Shown here: in pieces, positions 8,403 to 16,344 of the stretch
How positions within the stretch are numbered: position 1 is the first letter of the stretch
Layout of the letters: each line of letters starts with the position of its first letter
Assembly (NCBI GenBank): GCA_017521285.1
Contig: JAFXDG010000078.1
Span: 1-39,632, forward strand
Direction of reading: 5' to 3'
Length of the DNA: 39,632 bases
From: Bacteroidaceae bacterium
Lineage (GTDB): Bacteria; Bacteroidota; Bacteroidia; Bacteroidales; Bacteroidaceae
Program-made: the position numbers and the translations under genes
Notes under the pieces: model-generated
What the model was told of the DNA's origin: nothing
Databases searched by the model: none
The model's input: only the letters and a program-made list of their open reading frames with translations

Positions 8403-8452
8403 CGAATCATAATACCGGAAATCAATATCATAATCAAATAAAAAGAGAAAAT

Positions 8453-10462
8453 ATGACGAAAAAGTATGCAACATTGTGCCTTGCACTGATGGCTTTTGCC
8501 TCAGCCCGGGCCGAAGTGATTGTCAGCAGTCCCGACGGACGTATCAGTGTGGATTTTGAAATGAAGGATGGCAAACCGACCTATTCTGTCCTCTACGACG
8601 GACAGGTGGCCATTGAACCTTCAGCCCTTGGATTGAAGACCAATATGGGAGACTACACACAGAACCTGACTTGGGATAAGACGAAGGAACTGACAGGAGA
8701 AGTGGTGGGAAGCTATATCCTGCCCAGTATCAAAGAAGGTCAGGAACACAACTACAAGTATAACAAACGGACATTGCAACTGGCGAGAATTCCGCGTCCG
8801 GCAGCTGAGGGCAATAATAACCGCCCCCAAAGAAGACGAGGAAATAATGGCCCGGTTATGGAGGTTGAGTTCTGTGTGAGCAATCGCGATGTGGCTTTCC
8901 GCTACACGGTGCTGACTCAGGGCGAGACCCGCAGTTGTGTGATTACCGAAGAGGCTTCCACTTTCCAACTTCCCGATAATGCACTCACCTTTATGCCTCC
9001 GCAGAGCAATCCGATGACAGGCTTTGCCCGCACCATGCCCAGTTACGAAACCAAATACACTCTTGGCGAACCCGTAGGAAAGAACGGATGGGGCAATGGC
9101 TATACCTTCCCCTGTCTGTTTGAAGTGCCCAATGCTGAAAAAGAGAAAGCTCTGTGGGTACTGGTGTCAGAAACAGGTACCGATGGCAACTATGTAGGTT
9201 GTCGTCTGTTGGGTGGAAACGGTGGTGAGTACCGCATCGGCTTCCCGATGGAAGGCGAGTTGAACGGCTGGGGAAGCACTACGGTGCAGATGGCTCTTCC
9301 CGGCAAGACTCCGTGGCGCACCATCACCGTAGGTCACACACCGGCCAACATCATCGAAACTACTGTCACTTGGGACCTCGTGGAAGCAAAATATCCAGCC
9401 AGCAAAGACTACTCCAAGGACTACGGCAAAGGCATGTGGTCATGGATTATCGGTATGGACTCCAGCTGTAACTTCGACGAGCAGAAGCGTTACATCGACT
9501 TTGCCGCTGCCATGGGCTACCGTTCTCTGTTGGTTGATGCCCTGTGGGATGTGCAGATTGGCCGCGAACGCATTGCCGAGCTTGCCCGTTACGGTAAGTC
9601 TAAGGGCGTTGGTCTCTATTTGTGGTACAACAGTAATGGAAGCTGGAACGATGCTCCCCAGTCACCCAAAGGCATTATGAATAGCTCTCGCGAACGCCGT
9701 AAGGAAATGAAGTGGATGCAGGAGACTGGTATCCTCGGTATCAAGGTTGACTTCTTCGGTGGTGACAAACAGCCCGTGATGCAACTCTATGAAGACATCC
9801 TCACCGATGCCAACGATTTCGGTATCATGTGTATCTTCCACGGATGTACGCTGCCTCGTGGATGGGAGCGGATGTACCCCAACTATGTGGCTTCTGAAGC
9901 TATCCTTGCTTCTGAAAACCTCCACTTCTCACAAGGTTTCTGCGATGAAGAGGCTCGCGATTGTGGTGCTATGTACCCCTTCACCCGTAATGCGGTAGGT
10001 TCTATGGACTTCGGTGGTTCAGCCCTCAACAAGTTCTATAGCGCTTCCAATGACCGTGGCTCACGCCGTGTGACCAGTGATGTATATGCTTTGGCCACAG
10101 CAGTCATTTTCCAAAGCCCCGTGCAACACTTTGCTTTGGCTCCCAACAACCTGACCGATGCACCTGCCTACGCTATCGATTTCATGAAGAGCGTTCCTAC
10201 CAAGTGGGACGAAGTTCGTTTCATTGACGGTTATCCCGGCAAATACATCATCATGGCCCGTCGCTCTGGTGACAAGTGGTACATCGCCGGTGTGAATGCT
10301 ATGGAGACTCCGTTGAAGCAGACGTTGACATTGCCCATGCTTGAAGGCAAGAGCACCGTCAGCCTCTACCAGAATGGCGAAGTGAAACCCGTCAAGGTGA
10401 CTAAGAAACAGACCGTCAAGATTGAGATTCCGACCAATGGCGGAGTGGTGATTGTAGAATGA
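8453..10462 (+). CDS. GH97 family glycoside hydrolase, probably retaining type
   Basis: A 669-residue exported enzyme. The ATG at 8453 gives the signal peptide MTKKYATLCLALMAFASARA; an upstream in-frame start at 8357 would put unlikely residues in front and overlap the promoter. Residues to about 280 form the N-terminal beta-supersandwich, followed by a TIM barrel (GMWSWIIGMDSSCNFDEQKRY onward) and a C-terminal beta domain. Asp433 in GIKVDFFGG sits where retaining GH97s have their nucleophile, and Glu482 in VASEAI is the likely acid/base. Retaining GH97s such as BtGH97b are alpha-galactosidases, while the SusB type inverts and cleaves alpha-glucans; here alpha-galactosidase on hemicellulose side chains is more likely. 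It leads a four-gene plus-strand block, with GH115 starting 26 bp after its stop. Confidence 0.85.
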   Translation: MTKKYATLCLALMAFASARAEVIVSSPDGRISVDFEMKDGKPTYSVLYDGQVAIEPSALGLKTNMGDYTQNLTWDKTKELTGEVVGSYILPSIKEGQEHNYKYNKRTLQLARIPRPAAEGNNNRPQRRRGNNGPVMEVEFCVSNRDVAFRYTVLTQGETRSCVITEEASTFQLPDNALTFMPPQSNPMTGFARTMPSYETKYTLGEPVGKNGWGNGYTFPCLFEVPNAEKEKALWVLVSETGTDGNYVGCRLLGGNGGEYRIGFPMEGELNGWGSTTVQMALPGKTPWRTITVGHTPANIIETTVTWDLVEAKYPASKDYSKDYGKGMWSWIIGMDSSCNFDEQKRYIDFAAAMGYRSLLVDALWDVQIGRERIAELARYGKSKGVGLYLWYNSNGSWNDAPQSPKGIMNSSRERRKEMKWMQETGILGIKVDFFGGDKQPVMQLYEDILTDANDFGIMCIFHGCTLPRGWERMYPNYVASEAILASENLHFSQGFCDEEARDCGAMYPFTRNAVGSMDFGGSALNKFYSASNDRGSRRVTSDVYALATAVIFQSPVQHFALAPNNLTDAPAYAIDFMKSVPTKWDEVRFIDGYPGKYIIMARRSGDKWYIAGVNAMETPLKQTLTLPMLEGKSTVSLYQNGEVKPVKVTKKQTVKIEIPTNGGVVIVE

Positions 10463-10488
10463 TTTTTGAAAAATGATAACAACCTTAT

Positions 10489-12969
10489 ATGAAAAAACTA
10501 ATTCTTTCCCTCATTGCCCTGCTGTGCCTTACTACTGTGCAGGCCGCTGAGCAATTTGTCAGCTTCGTGAAGCAAGCTGATGCCATCAATATTACCAATG
10601 CGACCATTGGTTACAGTGAAAACGAGTATGAAGGCGTGAAAATCGCCATCAAGAATCTGCAGACCGATATGCAGAATGTGTTGGGCAAAACTCCCGCCCT
10701 TGTTGAGAAAGAGGGTGGGGCAGCTACCATCCTTGTGGGAACAATCGGCAAGAACAAGGCCATCGATGCCTTGAAGTTGGCCGACTTGAAAGGCAAACGC
10801 GAGAAGTTCATCATCACCACCACTCCTGAAGGACAAGTGGTGATTGCCGGTAGCGACAAGCGCGGTACCATCTACGGTGTGTACGAACTCAGCCGCCAGT
10901 TGGGTGTATCGCCCTGGTACTGGTGGGCCGATGCGCCGGTTGAGAAGCAGAGCGAAGCCTATATACTAAAAGGTACATACACCGACGGTGAACCTGCCGT
11001 TGAGTATCGTGGACTTTTCCTCAATGACGAAGCTCCTTGCCTCACCTCGTGGGTGAAGAATACATGGGGAACCAACTATGGCGACCATCGCTTCTATGCC
11101 CGTGTGTTCGAACTTATCCTCCGCTTGCGTGGAAACATGCTTTGGCCAGCCATGTGGAGTTGGGCTTTTTATGCCGACGATCCCGAGAACGGTCCGACAG
11201 CCGACAAGATGGGGGTCATCATCAGCACCAGTCACCACGAACCTATGGCACGTAACCATCAGGAGTATGCCCGCAAGCGTGGAGAGTGGGGACCTTGGAA
11301 CTATGCCACCAATCAGAAAAAACTCGACCAGTTCTTCCGTGAAGGTATCGAACGCATGAAGGGGACCGAGGACATCGTTACCATCGGTATGCGTGGTGAC
11401 GGTGACGAAGCCATGAGTGAAAGTACGGATACCCGTTTGATGGAGCGCATTGTGGAGAACCAGCGTAAGATTATCCGTAAGGTGACAGGACGTCCGGCCA
11501 AGGAGACTCCGCAAGTATGGGCCTTGTATAAGGAGGTGCAGGATTACTATGATGCCGGATTCAGAGTGCCCGACGATGTGACCATTCTGGTGAGCGATGA
11601 CAACTGGGGTGACATTCGCCGTGTACCCAATGCGGAAGAGCGCAAGCGCAAAGGTGGATGGGGTATCTATTACCACGTGGATTATGTGGGAGCGCCGCGT
11701 AACTCAAAGTGGCTGAACATTACCCAGACACAACAGATGTTCGAACAACTCTCGTTGGCCTATGATTTCGGTATCGAAAAGTTGTGGATTCTGAACGTGG
11801 GCGACCTGAAGCCGATGGAGTACCCCATCTCGCTCTTCATGGACATGGCATGGAGTCCCAAGAAGTATCAGGTGCAGAATGTGACCGACCATACACGTGC
11901 CTTCTTTGCAGAGCAACTGGGCGAACAGTGGGCACAGGAAGCTGCTGACATCTATAACTTGAATTGCCAATATATGGGTCGTGTGACACCCGAGATGTTG
12001 GATGCAAGAACTTATAACATCACAACCGGAGAGTGGAAACAGGTGGCTGATGAGTATCAGCGCTTGGAAGCCCGTGCTTTGAGATTGTTCCTGGAAATCC
12101 CCGCTGAATGTCACGATGTGTATCGCCAACTGTTGTTGTTCCCCATACAGGCAGTGGCCAATCTGTATGACATGTACTACGCCCAAGCCATGAACCAGCA
12201 CCTGGCACAGGCAAACAATCCCGATGCCAACGTATGGGCCAAGCGTGTGAAGGAGTGCTTTGTGCGTGACTCTCTGCTCTGTCTCTCATACAACAAGGAC
12301 ATTGCCGGTGGCAAATGGGATGGCATGATGACTCAGAAACACATTGGTTATACCAATTGGAACGACAACTTCCCCAAGGATATGTTGCCCAGAACCAAGC
12401 AGGTTGAAAACACCGGTAAGGCTGGAGGCTTCACCTTCGGACACAGCGACGGATATGTGGCTATGGAAGCCGAACATTTCTATCAGTGCAATGCTCCCGA
12501 GGGAACCCAATGGACCGTTTATCCCTACTACGGACGTACCCGTAGTGCTGTGGCACTGACACCTTACACTGAGGAAACAGGCGATGCAACCCTGACGTAC
12601 CGCTTTGCCCTGCCCGAAAAGGGAGTTGACAAGGTGAAGGTGCATGTGATAGTGAAATCGACACTTGACTTCTTGAACGTGGGCGGACATGAATATACCG
12701 TAAGTCTGGACGGTTCGGAGGCTACGACTGTCAACTTCAATAAGACTCTTCTCGACCGTCAGCCTTACATGTATTCCGTATTTTATCCCACAGTTGCCCG
12801 CCGCGTAGTGGAATCGGTGGTAGAGTTGCCCGTTACCCGTAATGGAAACATGCACGAACTGACTATTCATCCGTCTCATCCGGGCATCGTGTTCGAGAAA
12901 ATCGTAGTTGATTTTGGTGGTTATCAGAACCAATATCTCTTTGGCGAGGAGTCACCTGTCAGAAGATAA
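10489..12969 (+). CDS. GH115 xylan alpha-1,2-glucuronidase
   Basis: An 826-residue exported enzyme with signal peptide MKKLILSLIALLCLTTVQA. The GH115 signature regions are intact: PWYWWADAPV near residue 140, RGLFLNDEAPCLTSWVKNTWG near 170, MLWPAMWSWAFYADDPENG near 215, VTIGMRGDGDEAMSE near 297 and YYHVDYVGAPRNSKWLN near 395. The C-terminal third continues with a helical region and a beta-sandwich ending EKIVVDFGGYQNQYLFGEE, as in full-length members. GH115 enzymes remove (4-O-methyl-)glucuronic acid from both internal and terminal xylosyl residues of glucuronoxylan. It sits 26 bp after GH97, with the same strand and presumably the same mRNA. Its presence points to glucuronoxylan or glucuronoarabinoxylan as the target of the cluster. 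Confidence 0.93.
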   Translation: MKKLILSLIALLCLTTVQAAEQFVSFVKQADAINITNATIGYSENEYEGVKIAIKNLQTDMQNVLGKTPALVEKEGGAATILVGTIGKNKAIDALKLADLKGKREKFIITTTPEGQVVIAGSDKRGTIYGVYELSRQLGVSPWYWWADAPVEKQSEAYILKGTYTDGEPAVEYRGLFLNDEAPCLTSWVKNTWGTNYGDHRFYARVFELILRLRGNMLWPAMWSWAFYADDPENGPTADKMGVIISTSHHEPMARNHQEYARKRGEWGPWNYATNQKKLDQFFREGIERMKGTEDIVTIGMRGDGDEAMSESTDTRLMERIVENQRKIIRKVTGRPAKETPQVWALYKEVQDYYDAGFRVPDDVTILVSDDNWGDIRRVPNAEERKRKGGWGIYYHVDYVGAPRNSKWLNITQTQQMFEQLSLAYDFGIEKLWILNVGDLKPMEYPISLFMDMAWSPKKYQVQNVTDHTRAFFAEQLGEQWAQEAADIYNLNCQYMGRVTPEMLDARTYNITTGEWKQVADEYQRLEARALRLFLEIPAECHDVYRQLLLFPIQAVANLYDMYYAQAMNQHLAQANNPDANVWAKRVKECFVRDSLLCLSYNKDIAGGKWDGMMTQKHIGYTNWNDNFPKDMLPRTKQVENTGKAGGFTFGHSDGYVAMEAEHFYQCNAPEGTQWTVYPYYGRTRSAVALTPYTEETGDATLTYRFALPEKGVDKVKVHVIVKSTLDFLNVGGHEYTVSLDGSEATTVNFNKTLLDRQPYMYSVFYPTVARRVVESVVELPVTRNGNMHELTIHPSHPGIVFEKIVVDFGGYQNQYLFGEESPVRR

Positions 12970-12970
12970 A

Positions 12971-13137
12971 AAGTGAAGAACGAAGAGGGAAGAGTGAAGA
13001 ATCATAATGTACAGACTATTGGATTCTTCGTTCTTCACTCTTCGTTCTTCACTCTCTTCACACTCTTTACTTTTCACTCTTCATTTATTCTATATGATTT
13101 TTCGTTCTTCACTCTTCACTCTTCATTCTTTTCTGTG
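12971..13137. repeat. TTCTTCACTC-word repeat with inverted copy, extending into the GH35 signal peptide
   Basis: The spacer after GH115 is made of short words such as TTCTTCACTC and TTCGTTC in tandem, with a complementary stretch at its left end. Perfect 16-bp inverted arms are AGTGAAGAACGAAGAG at 12972-12987 and its complement at 13038-13053. The word array continues past the likely GH35 start codon at 13094 and encodes most of the first 13 residues of its signal peptide. Confidence 0.8.
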
Positions 13138-14824
13138 CGTGGTGCTTCTGTGTTGTACATCTTCAGTTCATGCACAACCTCGCCTTGTCAAGCAAGGCTC
13201 TGCCACCCAACTGGAAGTAAGTGGGAAACCTATGCTGATTATTGGTGGTGAACTGAGCAACTCGGCCACAACCAGTGTGGCCGATATTGATGACGTGATG
13301 CCCCGCATGAAGGCTTTGGGACTTAATACCGTGTTGGCTCCCATTTGTTGGGACCTCTTCGAACCTGTAGAAGGGGAGTACGATTTCACGTTGGTTGACC
13401 GTACTATCCAACAAGCCCGCCAGAACAATCTGAAAGTGGTATTCCTCTGGTTTGGTGCCTGGAAAAATTCCATGAGCTGCTATGCCCCCCTTTGGCTGAA
13501 AGAAAATGTGAAGAAATATCCCCGATGCCTCACCCGTTCAGGGAAACCGTTGGAGATTGCCAGTCCCTTCTCGACGGAAGTGCTGCAAGCCGACAAGCGT
13601 GCCTTTGCCAGACTGATGCAACGCATTGCCGACACCGACCGCGAAGCACAAACGGTTATCATGGTGCAGATAGAGAACGAAATTGGTATGCTCGAAGATG
13701 CCCGTGACCATTCCCCTGTTGCCAACAAATTGTTTGCCGATGCCGTGCCCGATGAACTGGTCGATTACCTGAAAGCCAACAAACGGACGCTTCATCCTTG
13801 GCTGAAACAGAAACTGGACGGACAAGCATCCCTTCGTCGGGGAAACAATTGGTCGGTCACTTTTGGCGACGATATTTACACCGATGAAATCTTCATGGCT
13901 TATCACTTTGCCAAATATGTCGAGCAACTGGCTCAGACCGCCCGTTCCATTTACAATCTTCCCCTTTACGTCAATGCTGCTATGAACAGTCGTGGACGCA
14001 AGCCCGGAGAATATCCGTCGGCCGGTCCGTTGGCTCATCTTATCGACATCTGGCATTGTGGTGCTCCAAGCATTGATTTGTTGGCTCCCGACCTTTACGA
14101 TGACGGATTCAAAGATTGGGTGGCACAGTACCATCTGCCCAACAATCCACTCTTTATTCCCGAATGCCGGTTGAACGACGAGACGGCCGCCAAGGCTCTC
14201 TACGTCTTTGGAGAGCACGATGCTATTGGCTTTTGTCCCTTCTCTGTTGATAATACATCCGAGAGTTACACCTCCCGTTTGTCGCAAAGTTACGCCTTGC
14301 TTCACCAACTCTCTCCTCTGTTATTAAAATATCAAGGCGAGGGACGCACACACGGTCTGTTGCTCAATCAGCAAGAACCTCGTCGTGTCATCCGCGAGAA
14401 CGGCATGGAGATTACGGCCAGCCATGTCTTCACCCTTGGGTGGGATCCTCGTAGCAAGTCCGATGCTCCGTGGCCTCATGCCGGAGGCATTCTTTTGCGA
14501 TTGGCCGACGATGAGTATCTCGTGGCAGGTGCAGGTGTTGTCCTGACCTTTGCTACCGACGAAGAGCGTGCTTTCGTTTCGCAACAGAAGTTGGGTGAAG
14601 ATGGTTTTGCTGAAAAGGGAGTGGGGGACACCGCTCAATCTAAAACTTCCCGTTTCAAGGGACAAAGAGTCGGTCTTGGTTTTGTTGACCAAGTGGCAGT
14701 CGATGCCCAAGGCCACCTTTCTTATGTGCGCCGTGACAATGGTGACCAGAACCATCAGGGCCGTCATGTACGCATCGAGATGGACGATTGGCGCATCCTG
14801 CATATCAAATTATATCGGTATTGA
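13094..14824 (+). CDS. GH35 beta-galactosidase-like enzyme with C-terminal DUF5597-like domain
   Basis: A 576-residue exported enzyme. The start at 13094 gives MIFRSSLFTLHSFLCVVLLC, a usable signal peptide ending SSVHA; the longer frame from 13007 would be repeat-encoded and is not favoured. The TIM barrel begins with RLVKQGSATQLEVSGKPMLI and GLNTVLAPICWDLFEPVEG. Glu196 in VQIENEIGML is the acid/base, and the Glu of FIPECRL (about residue 358) the nucleophile. From about residue 410 the sequence YQGEGRTHGLLLNQQEPRRV starts a domain resembling DUF5597, seen in GH35 proteins of this size. It likely removes beta-galactosyl or similar side-chain sugars from xylan fragments. It follows GH115 by 124 bp and precedes GH8 by 40 bp. 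Confidence 0.83.
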   Translation: MIFRSSLFTLHSFLCVVLLCCTSSVHAQPRLVKQGSATQLEVSGKPMLIIGGELSNSATTSVADIDDVMPRMKALGLNTVLAPICWDLFEPVEGEYDFTLVDRTIQQARQNNLKVVFLWFGAWKNSMSCYAPLWLKENVKKYPRCLTRSGKPLEIASPFSTEVLQADKRAFARLMQRIADTDREAQTVIMVQIENEIGMLEDARDHSPVANKLFADAVPDELVDYLKANKRTLHPWLKQKLDGQASLRRGNNWSVTFGDDIYTDEIFMAYHFAKYVEQLAQTARSIYNLPLYVNAAMNSRGRKPGEYPSAGPLAHLIDIWHCGAPSIDLLAPDLYDDGFKDWVAQYHLPNNPLFIPECRLNDETAAKALYVFGEHDAIGFCPFSVDNTSESYTSRLSQSYALLHQLSPLLLKYQGEGRTHGLLLNQQEPRRVIRENGMEITASHVFTLGWDPRSKSDAPWPHAGGILLRLADDEYLVAGAGVVLTFATDEERAFVSQQKLGEDGFAEKGVGDTAQSKTSRFKGQRVGLGFVDQVAVDAQGHLSYVRRDNGDQNHQGRHVRIEMDDWRILHIKLYRY

Positions 14825-14864
14825 ATTATATAGGTATTAGAATAACTTTCAAAAGAAAAAAACA

Positions 14865-16109
14865 ATGACTTTCCAATGTATTTCCCGATGGACGTTGATG
14901 GCCGTAGTGGCAACGATGGTCCTTACATCGTGTGGTAAAAAACAGGTGGCTGAAGAGCCGAGTCCCAATAATTTGTTTGCTTCGCTCTTGGGTAAGAGCG
15001 GGCAGGAGGTACAGGCGCGTATGGACAGCCTGTGGACTCACTTTTTCACTCCCGGTGACCTGAGCCGCTACGAGGCCGATGGTGAAAGCACCGTCTATTA
15101 CGAAGTGGGTGATTCAATGGGAATCATCCTCGATACAGGTAATAATGATGTGCGCTCCGAAGGCATGTCGTATGGCATGATGATAAGCGTACAGCTGGAC
15201 AAGCGTGATGTGTTCGACCGCCTGTGGCGTTGGGCCAAATGCTATATGGCCTATCCGGACGGTGGCGATTGGGACGGATACTTCTGCTGGCAATGCGGTA
15301 TTGACGGTTCACAGATTGGCACCAGTAATGCTTCTGATGGCGAGATATACTTTGCCACCGCACTCTATATTGCTGCCGAGAAGTGGGGAGAACCGCGCTA
15401 TGCTCGCGAGGCTGACGAACTGTTGCGCAAGGCTCAGTCTAAAGACGGCCCACGGACAGGTGTCTATAATCTCTACGATGTGGAGACGAAGCTCGTGACT
15501 TTTGTGCCTAACGAAGAGGTGCATTGGTACAGCGACCCCTCGTACTGTCTGCCTGCCTTCCTCGAACTGTGGGCAAAGAAGGCCGATACGAACAACGCCT
15601 TCTGGAGCGAAGCGGCCGACCGTGCCCGTTGGTTACTCTTTGCTTCGGCCGATTCAGTGACGGGACTTTTCCCCGACTATTGCTTGTTCGATGGTACGCC
15701 TTACGAGCGTCCGGAGTTTTTCTATAACACCACGCGCTATCAGTACGATGCCATCCGTTGCGCCATGAACGTAGGTATGGACTACTACCTTACGGGGAAG
15801 GACAAGGAACGTCAGCGCACCATGATGCGTCGCCTGCTCCGCTTCTTCAAGAACGACGGTTTCCGTCACGGTCAGTTCAACCTCGACGGTTCGGGAGCTG
15901 CCGACACCTACACCGAAGGTATGGCCGGAGCCAATGCCGTAGGAGCTTTTGCCCTGGCCGATAGCGAAAGTGAAGAAGACAGAGCGTTAGCCCGTGAGTA
16001 TGTGCAGCGCTTGTGGGATGTACGTCCGCCCACCGGTAAGTGGCGCTACTACGTCGGTATGGTCTATTTCCTCTCCAACCTCCATGTAGCGGGAGAGTTT
16101 GAAATGTAG
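14865..16109 (+). CDS. GH8 reducing-end xylose-releasing exo-oligoxylanase-like lipoprotein
   Basis: A 414-residue protein with a lipoprotein signal (VVATMVLTSC, lipid-bearing Cys23), so it should be membrane anchored. GH8 (alpha/alpha)6-barrel motifs are clear: Glu99 in RSEGMSYGMM is the proton donor, Asp158 in NASDGEIYFA is the conserved substrate-site residue, and the Asp of RYQYDAIRCAMN is the likely base. Length and motifs fit the Rex group, which releases xylose from the reducing end of xylooligosaccharides, better than endo-glucanases of the same family. It is the last gene of the GH97-GH115-GH35-GH8 block and converges with GH10. Its anchored location suggests it works on oligosaccharides in or at the periplasm. 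Confidence 0.85.
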   Translation: MTFQCISRWTLMAVVATMVLTSCGKKQVAEEPSPNNLFASLLGKSGQEVQARMDSLWTHFFTPGDLSRYEADGESTVYYEVGDSMGIILDTGNNDVRSEGMSYGMMISVQLDKRDVFDRLWRWAKCYMAYPDGGDWDGYFCWQCGIDGSQIGTSNASDGEIYFATALYIAAEKWGEPRYAREADELLRKAQSKDGPRTGVYNLYDVETKLVTFVPNEEVHWYSDPSYCLPAFLELWAKKADTNNAFWSEAADRARWLLFASADSVTGLFPDYCLFDGTPYERPEFFYNTTRYQYDAIRCAMNVGMDYYLTGKDKERQRTMMRRLLRFFKNDGFRHGQFNLDGSGAADTYTEGMAGANAVGAFALADSESEEDRALAREYVQRLWDVRPPTGKWRYYVGMVYFLSNLHVAGEFEM

Positions 16110-16128
16110 GTGTATCATAATTGATTTC

Positions 16129-16204
16129 TTAGACGCAGATAACGCGGATGATGCGGAAAATTATTAGTAAATAAATCCGTGTTATCCGCGTTATTTGCGT
16201 CTAA
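16129..16204. repeat. Imperfect inverted repeat, relative of the 4226-4320 hairpin
   Basis: Arms 16129-16157 and 16176-16204 match at 25 of 29 positions, mismatches being mostly of the kind that leave G-U pairs in RNA. The word core (GCGGATAAC-like) is close to the GCGGATTAC words at 4226-4320. It lies 20 bp after the GH8 stop, again at a transcript 3' end. Confidence 0.75.
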
Positions 16205-16260
16205 AAAGTTAATTGTAACATCCCCTCATTTCAGTTTCTTTTGTCTTTTCGCGGACATGC

Positions 16261-16305
16261 AAAGTGCGGATTACGCAGGGGCGTTCCCTTTGTAATCCGC
16301 ACTTT
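16261..16305. terminator. Bidirectional terminator between convergent GH8 and GH10
   Basis: Perfect 14-bp arms AAAGTGCGGATTAC (16261-16274) and GTAATCCGCACTTT (16292-16305), with A/T runs at both outer edges, suit termination from both directions. The stem again contains the word GCGGATTAC. Confidence 0.75.
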
Positions 16306-16344
16306 TTCAGAGGTTAAGAAAGGACTTTTTACATCCTTCGTCTG

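Larger units (their letters stand above)
7951..8452. other. 502-bp divergent regulatory spacer between the GH43 and GH97 blocks
   Basis: This spacer holds one minus-strand promoter next to the GH43 gene (7980-7987), an upstream plus-strand promoter (8094-8101), a strong plus-strand terminator (8258-8297) and a second plus-strand promoter (8395-8402) for GH97. No convincing protein gene is present. A 14-codon hydrophobic frame at 8199-8243 (MELVILVVFISKWY) is noted but unsupported. Confidence 0.7.

Noticed and set aside
12973-13251. Frame encoding repeated SFFTLHSSF-type peptide
   Set aside because: Coded by the intergenic word repeat in a frame different from GH35; no independent support.
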